DNA from: Flavobacteriales bacterium
GTDB taxonomy: Bacteria; Bacteroidota; Bacteroidia; Flavobacteriales_F; PHOS-HE28
Length of the DNA stretch: 64,000 nt
NCBI GenBank assembly: GCA_016700415.1
Contig: CP065018.1
Coordinates: 1 to 64,000, forward strand
Reading direction: 5' to 3'
Below are positions 27,946 to 37,125 of this stretch, piece after piece. Numbering within the stretch: position 1 is the first letter of the stretch; every line of letters starts with the position of its first letter. The notes under the pieces are model-generated. The model was not told the DNA's origin, did no database searches, and was given only the letters and a program-made list of their open reading frames with translations. The position numbers and the translations under genes are program-made.

Positions 27946-28320
27946 CTATAAGTCGGCCGGGAGCATTACAGCTTCCAGGAAGGCTTTATGCGCAGCCTCG
28001 ATGGACCGGAACGCGGCGATGAGCCGGAGGCATTGATCGGTCAGCTTCGTGCCCCCGCCGTCCGGGCCACCGCTGGTGCGGACCACAAGGGGGGCCACGG
28101 CCATTGCGTTCATCGCGTCCACCAACCGCCATGCCTTCTTGTAGGACATGCCCATGTGCTTTGCAGCTTGACTGATCGAGCCGGTGGAGGCGATCTCTTC
28201 CAGCAGCGCCACCCGGCCGCGGCCAAGGAAAGCGTGGCCATCACAGATTACCCAAATGCTGCCCATCACGGCAAAGGGGGAAGGGGAGGTGGGGAGGGAT
28301 GTGGAGCGGGGGGGCGTCAT
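27946..28320 (-). CDS. ModE-like winged-helix regulator (N-terminal domain only)
   Basis: From the ATG at 28320 the protein has 124 residues, including GRGRVALLEEIASTGSISQA and AKHMGMSYKKAWRLVDAMNA, the LysR-type winged helix of ModE. TSGGPDGGGTKLTDQCLRLI follows, matching the ModE wing with its G-rich loop. No molybdate-binding (TOBE/MOP) domain is attached. The gene diverges from the molybdenum-dependent nitrate reductase operon, so control of molybdoenzyme expression is a reasonable inference. The longer upstream reading frame is unlikely because it has no family similarity. Confidence 0.7.
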   Translation of the reverse strand: MTPPRSTSLPTSPSPFAVMGSIWVICDGHAFLGRGRVALLEEIASTGSISQAAKHMGMSYKKAWRLVDAMNAMAVAPLVVRTSGGPDGGGTKLTDQCLRLIAAFRSIEAAHKAFLEAVMLPADL

Positions 28321-28550
28321 AGTCGTAAGGGGATAACGGGCGCAATCTATGCTTCGGAGGCGGATGCGCTCACTGAGCTTGGTCATGTGATACCGCCCTG
28401 GTGCGGCACGTGTACATGAGCTGAAAGTCGCGTGGGTCAAAGGATGTAAGCATCGCTGCACGTTCGCCCCAAAGGTGTGCGGAGGGGCTTCAAATGCATC
28501 GGAGCGCCATCGGGTCCGTCCGCACCCTTGGCGGTTGTCCGATGCAAAAG

Positions 28551-28562
28551 TGACATGGGTCA
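28551..28562. promoter_or_regulatory. Crp/Fnr-type site upstream of the nar operon
   Basis: TGACATGGGTCA is an inverted repeat TGAC-N4-GTCA whose centre lies about 90 bases before the narC ATG. It matches other sites in this window. The remaining 28321-28645 gap shows no gene; it should also carry the promoter of the divergent ModE-like gene. Confidence 0.55.
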
Positions 28563-28645
28563 TATTCTGTTCCGTGCCGTGCGTGAACATTGGCCCAGCG
28601 GAATTGAACCTGCTTCACGCTTACGATCACCAACGATCACCACCG

Positions 28646-29491
28646 ATGCGACAACCGATCAAGCTTCTTCCGATCCTGTTCTTCCCCCTGTTATTGGTCC
28701 ATCAACCGGCCTCGGCCCAGGATGGGGAAAAGATCTTCAAACAGAATTGCGGCGCGTGCCACATGATCGGCCGCCGCTTGGTGGGGCCTGATCTTACAGG
28801 GATCACGGACAAGCGGTCCAAGGAATGGGTCCACTCCTTCGTCAAGTCCTCGCAGACGATGGTCAAATCCGGCGATCCGGACGCAGTGGCCATTTTCAAG
28901 GAATACAATGAGATCATGATGCCGGACCAGCCCCTCAGTGCCGGGGATGTGGATCAGGTGCTTGATTACATCAACAGCTTCGGTGCAAAGGGGGCCACGG
29001 CCTCCTTGGATACGGCCGCGGCAACGCCCATCATTGCGTTCACGGACGCGGACCGCGAAACGGGCCAGGCCCTGTTCACGGGCCGCTCCCGCTTTACGAA
29101 CAAGGGTGCCGCGTGCATCTCCTGCCACAACGTGACCAACGACCAGGTGATGATGGGAGGGAGCTTCGCGAAGGACCTCACCGGCGTTTACGGGCGTATG
29201 GGCCAAGCGGGCGTCGCGGGTATCCTGGGGGCGCCGCCTTTCCCGGCGATGGCCACCGCCTATGCCAACACGCCGCTCACCGAGCAGGAGGTCCATTCGC
29301 TAACGGCCTTCCTCGAGCATGCCAACGCGGTGAGCGCCGATCAGGCGGTACGGTCACACTACAGACCCTTCGTGATCTATGGGGGCGGCGGATTGATCGC
29401 GCTGCTGGCCTTCATCGGCTTTCACTGGCGCGGACGGATCAAGAGGACTGTGAAGGAGGACATCTACGATCGGCAACTGCGATCCAACTGA
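28646..29491 (+). CDS. narC: Di-heme cytochrome c of the nitrate reductase operon (NarC-like)
   Basis: The 281-residue protein has a signal peptide (MRQPIKLLPILFFPLLLVHQ), two class I cytochrome c domains with heme motifs CGACH near residue 36 and CISCH near 160, and a C-terminal membrane helix (FVIYGGGGLIALLAFIGFHW) followed by a basic tail. It sits 16 bases before narG. A di-heme cytochrome at the head of the nar operon is known from Thermus narCGHJI, where NarC is part of the electron path and needed for correct assembly. The domains should face the periplasm. Confidence 0.75.
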   Translation: MRQPIKLLPILFFPLLLVHQPASAQDGEKIFKQNCGACHMIGRRLVGPDLTGITDKRSKEWVHSFVKSSQTMVKSGDPDAVAIFKEYNEIMMPDQPLSAGDVDQVLDYINSFGAKGATASLDTAAATPIIAFTDADRETGQALFTGRSRFTNKGAACISCHNVTNDQVMMGGSFAKDLTGVYGRMGQAGVAGILGAPPFPAMATAYANTPLTEQEVHSLTAFLEHANAVSADQAVRSHYRPFVIYGGGGLIALLAFIGFHWRGRIKRTVKEDIYDRQLRSN

Positions 29492-29507
29492 AGAAAAACG
29501 GAACACC

Positions 29508-32500
29508 ATGAGCTGGATAGAAGACATCATTTCGCCCAAGTCCCGACAGTGGGAGGAGTTCTACCGCAACCGCTGGCAGTATGACAAGGTGGTGCGCAGC
29601 ACCCACGGCGTGAACTGCACCGGTGGTTGTTCTTGGAACATCCATGTGAAGGACGGCATCGTGGTATGGGAGATGCAGGCCCTGGACTACCCGTTGCTCG
29701 AGGAGGGGCTTCCGCCCTACGAGCCGCGCGGCTGCCAACGGGGCATCTCCTATTCGTGGTACCTCTACAGCCCGATCCGCGTAAAGTACCCGCTGATGCG
29801 CGGTGCCTTGATGGACCTCTTCCGCAAGGAGAAGGCACTGACCGGGAACGACCCGGTGCAGGCTTGGGCCAACATCCAGAACGACCCGGAGAAACGCACG
29901 CGTTATCAACGTGCCCGTGGTAAAGGCGGCTTCCGCAGGGCGCATTGGGACGAGGTGCTCGAGCTGATCGCCGCTGCCAACATCCACACCGTACAGAAGT
30001 ACGGACCGGACCGGATCATCGGCTTCTCGCCCATCCCGGCCATGTCCATGATGAGCTACGCTTCCGGCGCACGCTACCTGCAGCTCATGGGCGGTGTGAA
30101 CCTCAGCTTCTACGATTGGTACTGTGACCTGCCCTGTGCATTCCCCGAAGTGTGGGGCGAACAGACCGATGTCTGTGAAAGCGCCGATTGGTTCAACTCC
30201 AAGTTCTGCGTGAGCATGGGCGCCAACCTCGGCATGACCCGCACGCCCGACATCCACTTCTTCTCCGAAGCCCGGCACAACGGCACGAAGACCGTGGTGA
30301 TGTCGCCGGACTTCAGCATGGTGGCCAAGCACGCCGACCAGTGGATCCCCTGCCACGCCGGCAGCGATGGCGCGTTCTGGATGGCCGTTACCCACGTGAT
30401 CCTCAAAGAATGGCACTCGGACAAGCGGACACCCTACTTCCATGAGTATGTGAAGCGCTACACGGACTGCCCCTTCCTGGTGGAACTCGAACCCAACGGG
30501 GAGCACTTCAAGCCCATGAAAATGGTGCGTGCCAACCGCCTGGATAAGTTCAAGGACATCAGCAATGGTGACTGGAAATTCCTGTGCCTGGATTCCAAGA
30601 CCGGCCAGCCCGTGACCCCTAAGGGCACCATGGGCTACCGTTGGGACAAGGAGCCGGGCAACTGGAACCTGAAGTACGAGAACGGTCCGGACAACGCGGT
30701 ATATGATCCCGAACTGACCTTCCTGGAAAATTGCGAGGAAGTGCTCCAAGTGGAGTTCGTGGAATACGGGTTGAAGAAGAAGGTCCTCCGCGGCATCCCG
30801 GTAAAATACCTCACCGGTGTGGACGGCCGTCGCATCCCGGTCGCCACGATCTATGACCTCACGATGGGCCAATACGGCGTGGGCCGTGGTCTTTCCGGCG
30901 AATACCCGAAGGATTACGACGACAAGGAGCAGGCCTACACACCGGCATGGCAGGAGATCTTCACCGGCATCGGCAAGAAGACGGTGATCAAGTTCGCCCG
31001 CGAATGGGCCTCCACCGCCGAGGCCACCGAGGGCAAGTGCATGGTGATCGTGGGCGCTGCCATCAACCACTGGTTCCATGGCAACCTGATGTACCGCGCG
31101 TCCATCATGGCGCAGATGCTCACCGGGTGCAACGGCAAGAACGGTGGTGGCATGAACCACTATGTGGGCCAGGAGAAGCTCGCACCGGTCGATTCGTGGG
31201 GCACCATCATGGCGGCCAAGGACTGGGTCGGTGCCAACCGGCTCCAGCAAGGGCCCATCTGGCACTACATCAATTCCAGCCAATGGCGCTATGACGGCTG
31301 CCAGGCCGATTACAACAGCATCCCCGATGATGCCAACCCGCTGGCGAAGATGCACTCGGCGGACTGGATCGTGAAGTCCGTGCGTAACGGATGGATGCCC
31401 TTCTACCCGCAATACAACAAGAGCAACTTGGAGATCGCCAAGGAGGCCAAGGCCGCCGGAGCGAACACGGACAAGGAGATCGCGGACCATGTGGTGTCCC
31501 GCCTGAAGTCCGGCGATCTGCTCCATTCGGTGGCCGATCCGGACGATCCGGTGAACTTCCCCCGCAACTGGTTCATCTGGCGCGGAAATGCCCTGATGTC
31601 AAGCGCCAAGGGCCATGAGTACATGCTGAACCATTACCTCGGCACGCACCACAACGACATCGCCGATGAGGTGGCCGGGACCATGGTCAAGGACATTGTG
31701 TATCGCGACAAGTCACCCTCGGGCAAGATGGACCTGGTGGTGGACATCAACTTCCGGATGGACACCTCCGCGCTCTATTCGGACATCGTGCTGTCCACCG
31801 CCTCCTGGTATGAGAAGGCGGACATCAACAGCACGGACATGCACTCCTTCATCCATCCGCTTTCCGAGGCTGTGCCGCCGGTGTGGGAGGCCAAGACCGA
31901 CTGGCAGATCTTCCAGATCATCGCGCAGAAGGTCAGTGAATTGGCCAAGCATCACCTGCCCACGCCTGTGACGGACATCGTGAACGTGCCGCTGCAACAC
32001 GACAGCGCCGACGAGATCACGCAGACCAGCATTCAGGACTGGAGCAAGGGCGAATGCGAGCCCATCCCCGGCAAGACGATGCACAAGATCGTTACCGTGG
32101 AGCGCGACTATACCAAGATCTACGAAAAGTACATCTCGCTCGGTGGGAACATGAACACCAAGACCCTGGGCGCCCACGGCAACTCGTACATGGCCGACGA
32201 CGTGTATGCGGAAATGATCGAGGATAAGCGGCACGTGCAGCGGATCGATGGCAAAGACCTGCCATCGCTGAGGGAGGATGTGGAGGCCGTGAACGCCGTG
32301 TTGAAGCTCTCCACGCTCACCAACGGGATGCTGAACGACCGTGCGTACAAGAACATGGAGGTGAAGGCCGGCATGGTGCTGGCCGACCTCGGCGAGGGCA
32401 GCAAGGACGTGCGGATCGATTACAAGGACCTGCAGGCCCAGCCCCGGCGCTACAACACCTCGCCGCTGTGGTCCGGCCTCATGAACGATGGCCGTGCCTA

Positions 32501-33134
32501 TGCCGCGTACACCTACAACGTGGACCGCCTGATGCCTTGGCGCACGATGACCGGGCGGCAGCACACCTACCTCGACCATGATGGCTACATCATGTTCGGC
32601 GAGCACTTCACCACCTACAAGCCCTCGCCCACACCACAGGTCTATGGCGACCTGCGCAAGACGGTGAACGACGGCAAGGCCAGGATGCTCAACTGCCTCA
32701 CCCCGCACGGCAAGTGGCACATCCACTCCACCTACGGTGATACGTTGCGGATGCTCACCCTCTCCCGCGGCATGGAACCGTGCTGGATCAATGAAAAGGA
32801 TGCGGAGGAATTAGGTATCAAGGACAACGACTGGGTAGAGGTGTACAATGACCACGGGGTCTACTGCACGAGGTCCTGCGTCAGCTCGCGGATCCCGCGC
32901 GGGGTATGCATCGTGTACCACTCACCGGAGCGCACCTATTCCGTGCCCAAATCGCAAGTGCGCGGTGGGCGTAGGGCAGGTGGGCACAACAGTTTCACAC
33001 GCGTACACCTGAAGCCCAACCTGCTGATGGGGGGCTACGGCCAGTTCTCCTACCACTTCAACTATTGGGGACCGGTGGGTGCAAACCGCGACACCCACGT
33101 GCTGGTGCGCAAAATGGACAAGGTCGAATTCTGA
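29508..33134 (+). CDS. narG: Respiratory nitrate reductase alpha subunit
   Basis: The 1208-residue molybdopterin oxidoreductase shows THGVNCTGGCSWNIHVKDGI (His/Cys ligands of the FS0 cluster) at residue 33, YEPRGCQRGISYSWYLYSPI, and NLSFYDWYCDLPCAFPEVWG, where the aspartate coordinates molybdenum in NarG. EQTDVCESADWFNSKFCVSM and TRTPDIHFFSEARHNGTKTV follow. No Tat signal is seen, so it should face the cytoplasm like E. coli NarG, anchored by NarI. Length is close to the usual 1210-1250. The same fold includes Nitrobacter-type nitrite oxidoreductase, but the full GHJI set and the organism type favour nitrate reduction. Confidence 0.88.
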   Translation: MSWIEDIISPKSRQWEEFYRNRWQYDKVVRSTHGVNCTGGCSWNIHVKDGIVVWEMQALDYPLLEEGLPPYEPRGCQRGISYSWYLYSPIRVKYPLMRGALMDLFRKEKALTGNDPVQAWANIQNDPEKRTRYQRARGKGGFRRAHWDEVLELIAAANIHTVQKYGPDRIIGFSPIPAMSMMSYASGARYLQLMGGVNLSFYDWYCDLPCAFPEVWGEQTDVCESADWFNSKFCVSMGANLGMTRTPDIHFFSEARHNGTKTVVMSPDFSMVAKHADQWIPCHAGSDGAFWMAVTHVILKEWHSDKRTPYFHEYVKRYTDCPFLVELEPNGEHFKPMKMVRANRLDKFKDISNGDWKFLCLDSKTGQPVTPKGTMGYRWDKEPGNWNLKYENGPDNAVYDPELTFLENCEEVLQVEFVEYGLKKKVLRGIPVKYLTGVDGRRIPVATIYDLTMGQYGVGRGLSGEYPKDYDDKEQAYTPAWQEIFTGIGKKTVIKFAREWASTAEATEGKCMVIVGAAINHWFHGNLMYRASIMAQMLTGCNGKNGGGMNHYVGQEKLAPVDSWGTIMAAKDWVGANRLQQGPIWHYINSSQWRYDGCQADYNSIPDDANPLAKMHSADWIVKSVRNGWMPFYPQYNKSNLEIAKEAKAAGANTDKEIADHVVSRLKSGDLLHSVADPDDPVNFPRNWFIWRGNALMSSAKGHEYMLNHYLGTHHNDIADEVAGTMVKDIVYRDKSPSGKMDLVVDINFRMDTSALYSDIVLSTASWYEKADINSTDMHSFIHPLSEAVPPVWEAKTDWQIFQIIAQKVSELAKHHLPTPVTDIVNVPLQHDSADEITQTSIQDWSKGECEPIPGKTMHKIVTVERDYTKIYEKYISLGGNMNTKTLGAHGNSYMADDVYAEMIEDKRHVQRIDGKDLPSLREDVEAVNAVLKLSTLTNGMLNDRAYKNMEVKAGMVLADLGEGSKDVRIDYKDLQAQPRRYNTSPLWSGLMNDGRAYAAYTYNVDRLMPWRTMTGRQHTYLDHDGYIMFGEHFTTYKPSPTPQVYGDLRKTVNDGKARMLNCLTPHGKWHIHSTYGDTLRMLTLSRGMEPCWINEKDAEELGIKDNDWVEVYNDHGVYCTRSCVSSRIPRGVCIVYHSPERTYSVPKSQVRGGRRAGGHNSFTRVHLKPNLLMGGYGQFSYHFNYWGPVGANRDTHVLVRKMDKVEF

Positions 33135-33154
33135 ACCACGATAAAGCCAAGACC

Positions 33155-34648
33155 ATGAACGTCAGATCACAGATCACAATGGTGTTCCACCTCGATAAGT
33201 GTATCGGGTGCCACACCTGTTCGATCGCCTGCAAGAACATCTGGACCGATCGCCGGGGTGCGGAATACATGTGGTGGAACAACGTGGAGACCAAGCCCGG
33301 TACCGGTTACCCCACCAAATGGGAGGACCAGGACGTCTACAAAGGCGGCTGGGTGAAGGACGGCAACTCCGTATCCCTGCGCGGGGCGGGCAAGTGGAAG
33401 GGGTTGAAGAACATCTTCCACAACCCGAACATGCCCGTGCTGGAGGACTACTACGAACCTTGGACCTACAAGTACTCCGACCTGTTCACCGCACCGGAGG
33501 GGGATGACCAGCCCACGGCGCGCCCCGTGTCCTTGGTGACCGGCGAGCATATCGACGTGAAGGCCGGGCCAAACTGGGACGATGACCTTGGCGGCTCGCA
33601 GGACTACGCCCGCAAGGATGTCAACTTCAAGGAGCTCTCACCGGTGGAGCAGGAGAGCCTGTTCCAATTGGAGCGGATGATGATGTTCTACCTGCCGCGT
33701 ATCTGCAACCATTGCCTCAACCCGGCCTGCGTGGGTTCCTGCCCGTCAGGTGCCCTGTACAAGCGTGGTGAGGACGGCATCGTGCTGCTCAACCAGGAGC
33801 GTTGCCGGGCATGGCGCATGTGCGTCACCGCATGCCCGTACAAGAAGAGCTACTACAACTGGAACACCGGCAAATCCGAGAAGTGCATCCTGTGCTACCC
33901 GCGCCTTGAGTCGGGCCAGGCGCCTGCCTGCATGCACTCCTGCGTGGGCCGCATCCGCTACCTCGGCGTGATGCTTTACGATGCCGACATGATCGAGGCC
34001 GTGGCCTCCTGCCCGGAGAACGAGCTGGTGGACCGCCAGATGGCCATCTATCTGGACCCGAACGACCCGCAGGTGATCGCCGCCGCCAAGGCCAATGGTA
34101 TCGCCGACTCCACGATCCGCGCGGCACAGCAATCACCGGTGTACAAGTTCGTGAAGGAATGGGGCATTGCCCTGCCCTTGCACCCGGAGTACCGCACGTT
34201 GCCGAACCTCTTCTACGTGCCGCCGATGCTGCCGGCCATGGCGAGCGTGGACAGCGATGGCGTGTATGATTCCACCACCAAGTCCCTGTGGGGCGGAGTG
34301 GAAACCTCCCGCCTGCCCATGAAGTACCTCGCCAGCCTCTTCACCGCCGGTGATGAGGAGAAGGTGCGGAACGTCCTGCGCAAATTGCTCGCGGTGAAGA
34401 TCCACCGCCGTGATGCCACCGTGGGCGACCTGACCAAGGAGGAAGTGGAGGAAGCACTACAGATCGGCAGCACCAACCCCGGTGAAGCGGACGCTATTTT
34501 CCGGCTGACCTCTTTGGCCACCTTCAACGAGCGTTTCGTGATCCCGCCCGCACACCGCGAGGAGAGCATCGAGATGATCGAAGCGACCGCCGACGTGAAA
34601 GGCGAGACCGGGTTCGGATTCAAAATGAAGCCCGCCCGCGGCCTGTGA
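33155..34648 (+). CDS. narH: Respiratory nitrate reductase beta subunit
   Basis: From the ATG at 33155 the protein has 497 residues with four ferredoxin-type clusters. The first is CIGCHTCSIACKNIW. CNHCLNPACVGSCPSGALYK, CRAWRMCVTACPYKK (the tryptophan replaces a cysteine, as in the [3Fe-4S] cluster of NarH) and CILCYPRLESGQAPACMHSC follow. It relays electrons from NarI hemes to NarG. A longer upstream frame overlaps narG and is unlikely. The stop overlaps the narJ start region. Confidence 0.9.
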   Translation: MNVRSQITMVFHLDKCIGCHTCSIACKNIWTDRRGAEYMWWNNVETKPGTGYPTKWEDQDVYKGGWVKDGNSVSLRGAGKWKGLKNIFHNPNMPVLEDYYEPWTYKYSDLFTAPEGDDQPTARPVSLVTGEHIDVKAGPNWDDDLGGSQDYARKDVNFKELSPVEQESLFQLERMMMFYLPRICNHCLNPACVGSCPSGALYKRGEDGIVLLNQERCRAWRMCVTACPYKKSYYNWNTGKSEKCILCYPRLESGQAPACMHSCVGRIRYLGVMLYDADMIEAVASCPENELVDRQMAIYLDPNDPQVIAAAKANGIADSTIRAAQQSPVYKFVKEWGIALPLHPEYRTLPNLFYVPPMLPAMASVDSDGVYDSTTKSLWGGVETSRLPMKYLASLFTAGDEEKVRNVLRKLLAVKIHRRDATVGDLTKEEVEEALQIGSTNPGEADAIFRLTSLATFNERFVIPPAHREESIEMIEATADVKGETGFGFKMKPARGL

Positions 34649-34650
34649 TC

Positions 34651-35340
34651 ATGCAAGCCGAACGCTATGCCCTGATGGCCGGATTGTTCCGGTATCCCAG
34701 CCCCGAATTGCCCGGGGCCGTGCAGGCATGCCGTGCCATGTTGATGGCCACCTATCCCGAGGCCGTGCCCGATCTGGAACGCTTCGCGACCTGGGTGGAG
34801 AATACCGCGATGTACGACCAGGAGGAGATCTATACCCGGACCTTCCACGTGCAAGCCATCTGCTACCCCGATCTCGGTTATGTGATCTTCGGGGAGGACT
34901 ACAAGCGCGGTGAGTTCCTCGTGAACATGAAGCGCGAGCAGGCGGAAGCACAGAACGACTGCGGAGGTGAGTTGCCGGACAACCTGGTCAACGTCCTGAC
35001 CTTGTTGCCGTTGATGAAGGACCATGCCATTCGCGATGAATTGTGCGTGCGCATCGTCATGCCCGCACTTCGCCTCATGCTCAAGGAGTTCGAGACGGCG
35101 CGCATGGCGCTACGGGAGAAGATGCTCATGCGCAAGCACAACGCCATCGTGCTCCAAGGGTGCGAGGACGGGAACGTGTACGGCAACGCGCTGAACGCAT
35201 TGCTCACCCTCCTGCAAAGTGAACATATCGAGATCGAGAACCACGTGGACGAACTCCCGGCCTCACAAGCATTCATTCACGGTGCCGCCACCTGCGGTAC
35301 CTGCAGTACCCCACATCCTAAGACCTTAAAAACGACCTGA
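34651..35340 (+). CDS. narJ: Nitrate reductase assembly chaperone
   Basis: The 229-residue helical protein has the TorD/NarJ-type core ALMAGLFRYPSPELPGAVQA, EEIYTRTFHVQAICYPDLGY and ELPDNLVNVLTLLPLMKDHA. NarJ binds the NarG N-terminus and is required for molybdenum cofactor insertion and membrane attachment. A GTG two codons upstream, overlapping the narH stop, could be the actual start. The C-terminus carries an unusual small Cys pair (TCGTC). Confidence 0.8.
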   Translation: MQAERYALMAGLFRYPSPELPGAVQACRAMLMATYPEAVPDLERFATWVENTAMYDQEEIYTRTFHVQAICYPDLGYVIFGEDYKRGEFLVNMKREQAEAQNDCGGELPDNLVNVLTLLPLMKDHAIRDELCVRIVMPALRLMLKEFETARMALREKMLMRKHNAIVLQGCEDGNVYGNALNALLTLLQSEHIEIENHVDELPASQAFIHGAATCGTCSTPHPKTLKTT

Positions 35341-35342
35341 CC

Positions 35343-36302
35343 ATGGTGATGCTTACCACAATACTCGGCGATTGGGCCCTCCCTTTGTTGCTCGTGCTCG
35401 GGGCGGCGGTACTGTATTTGGCGATCGGCGCATACCTCAAGGCCAAGCGGACGATCCAGGAACAAGGCATCGCACCAAGGACCCATAGGCCCAACTATGT
35501 CATGGTGTTCTTGGCCATGCTCGGTGTGGCGGTCCTGGTGTCCTGGGGGCTGAAGCTCGGCTGGGACGCGGGCGGGGCGGTCATCAACATGATGACGCTC
35601 GTGGCCTTCCCGTACATCGCGTTGGCCATATTCCTGATCGGCTCGGTCTACCGTTACATCAACCGGGGCTTTCAGGTCTCCTCGCTCTCCTCGGAATTCC
35701 TGGAGCGCAAGAAGCTCTTTTGGGGAAGCCAGCCATTTCACTGGGGCCTGATGTGGCTCTTCTTCGGCCACCTGATCGCCTTTCTCTTCCCGGCAAGTGT
35801 CCTTGCATGGAACGGTGAGCCTGTGCGGTTGTTGATCTTGGAGATGAGCGCCTTCGTTTTCGGACTTGCCACCTTGATGGGATTGGTGCTCTTGATCCGT
35901 CGCCGCCTCGGGAGCCGCAAGGTGATGATGGTGACCAACCGCATGGACATGCTGGTGTATGTGGTCCTGCTCGTCCAGATCCTGAGCGGATTGATAGTCG
36001 CCGTGGCCAACAACTGGGGAACCTCTTGGTTCGCTTCGTCGATCACGCCCTACCTGCGCAGCGTCTTCGCCTTCAACCCTGATGTGGCGGCGGTGAGTGC
36101 CCTGCCATGGACGGTGAAGATGCACATTTTCTCGGCCTTCTTCATCGTGGCCATCATCCCCTTCACCCGCTTCATGCACTTCCTGGTGGCACCGGTGGAT
36201 TACATCTGGCGCGGTTACCAAGTGGTGATCTGGAACTGGAGCCGGAAGGCGATCCGTTCCTCCACGAATTACTTCCCGGGCAAGAAGGGGATGAACCACT
36301 GA
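35343..36302 (+). CDS. narI: Respiratory nitrate reductase gamma subunit (cytochrome b)
   Basis: The 319-residue membrane protein has an extra N-terminal helix pair (LPLLLVLGAAVLYLAIGAYL and YVMVFLAMLGVAVLVSWGLK) before the NarI core. The core includes FWGSQPFHWGLMWLFFGHLI and VKMHIFSAFFIVAIIPFTRF with heme-ligand histidines, and ends MHFLVAPVDYIWRGYQVV. NarI usually has about 225 residues, so this one is extended by nearly 90. It oxidises quinol at the membrane and passes electrons to NarH. It starts 2 bases after the narJ stop. Confidence 0.82.
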   Translation: MVMLTTILGDWALPLLLVLGAAVLYLAIGAYLKAKRTIQEQGIAPRTHRPNYVMVFLAMLGVAVLVSWGLKLGWDAGGAVINMMTLVAFPYIALAIFLIGSVYRYINRGFQVSSLSSEFLERKKLFWGSQPFHWGLMWLFFGHLIAFLFPASVLAWNGEPVRLLILEMSAFVFGLATLMGLVLLIRRRLGSRKVMMVTNRMDMLVYVVLLVQILSGLIVAVANNWGTSWFASSITPYLRSVFAFNPDVAAVSALPWTVKMHIFSAFFIVAIIPFTRFMHFLVAPVDYIWRGYQVVIWNWSRKAIRSSTNYFPGKKGMNH

Positions 36303-36403
36303 GCGCACCCTCCGCAGGTCAGGCCCCAAGTGTCCGACCCTGCGGAGCCATAAGGTCTATGCCATATGGAGCATGGCCTGCCGGGCGTTGACCGGTTCGT
36401 CGA

Positions 36404-37108
36404 TCAGGACGATCGCATTGCCTTTTCCAGCTCCCGCTTCTTCAGCACACGGATCTCCTTTCCCACGAGTTCGATAATGCCTTGCTGTTGGAATTCGGCC
36501 AAGGTCCTGATCACCGATTCGTAGGTGGTGCCGGCCATGCTGGCGATGTCCTTTCGGGAAAGGGTGAATGCGAATTTGCGCTTGTCCGTTTCATCGAAGC
36601 CGAAGGTGTCCCGGTTCCGCAGGAGCGTTTTGGCCACGCGCTGGGGCACGTCCAATTCCATCTGGTCGCGCATGTCCTGGTCCAGCTTGCGCATTTCTTC
36701 GGTGAAGTAGAGGAGGAAGTGGTAGCAGAACAGGTTGTTCGCCCGGAGCGTGCTAAGGAAGAGGGGCATGGGTATGGAGTTCACCCGGGTCTCGCTCAAG
36801 GCTGTGACAGCTGCGGTGTAAATGGGCTTGTCGCCGATGGCCCGATGGCCCAGCACTTCGCCGTCGCCCGCCACGCGGATGATGCGTTCGGACCCCTCGG
36901 CCTGGCGCACGACCACCTTCACCCGGCCTTTGTAGATCATGAACATGTGCGTGGCCACTTGCCCATCGCTGAAGATATGCTCGCCCTTGCGGAATGTGAG
37001 CACGGTGTTGCCCTCCCGCAGCAGTTCCCGCCATTCGGGGCTACAGTGTTCGGCGATCAATTTGTCAAGGCGAACGGGTTGTGCAGGTGTCTTTCCCATG
37101 GCCGCCAA
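36404..37108 (-). CDS. Crp/Fnr family transcriptional regulator
   Basis: The 234-residue protein has a cyclic-nucleotide-binding-like domain (VLTFRKGEHIFSDGQVATHM and FMIYKGRVKVVVRQAEGSER), a long dimer helix and a Crp-type helix-turn-helix, SRKDIASMAGTTYESVIRTL. The glutamate and arginine of the recognition helix (ESVIR) are those that read TGA half-sites in Crp/Fnr proteins. The N-terminal cysteine cluster needed for an FNR [4Fe-4S] sensor is absent, so it is closer to DNR or Crp types. It lies convergent to narI and just beyond the MbnH-like gene, and is the best local candidate to bind the TGAY-N4-RTCA sites. Confidence 0.85.
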   Translation of the reverse strand: MAAMGKTPAQPVRLDKLIAEHCSPEWRELLREGNTVLTFRKGEHIFSDGQVATHMFMIYKGRVKVVVRQAEGSERIIRVAGDGEVLGHRAIGDKPIYTAAVTALSETRVNSIPMPLFLSTLRANNLFCYHFLLYFTEEMRKLDQDMRDQMELDVPQRVAKTLLRNRDTFGFDETDKRKFAFTLSRKDIASMAGTTYESVIRTLAEFQQQGIIELVGKEIRVLKKRELEKAMRSS

Positions 37109-37125
37109 GTTAGCGGTCAGTGCGT

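Noticed and set aside
29439..31526. A 695-codon minus-strand frame opposite narG
   Set aside because: Shadow of narG; no domain, no ribosome binding site and overlap with a clearly functional gene.
29508..36302. Interpretation of the NarGHJI set as nitrite oxidoreductase
   Set aside because: NarJ and NarI are present, no nitrifier-type markers are seen, and the neighbouring anaerobic pathway fits nitrate reduction better.
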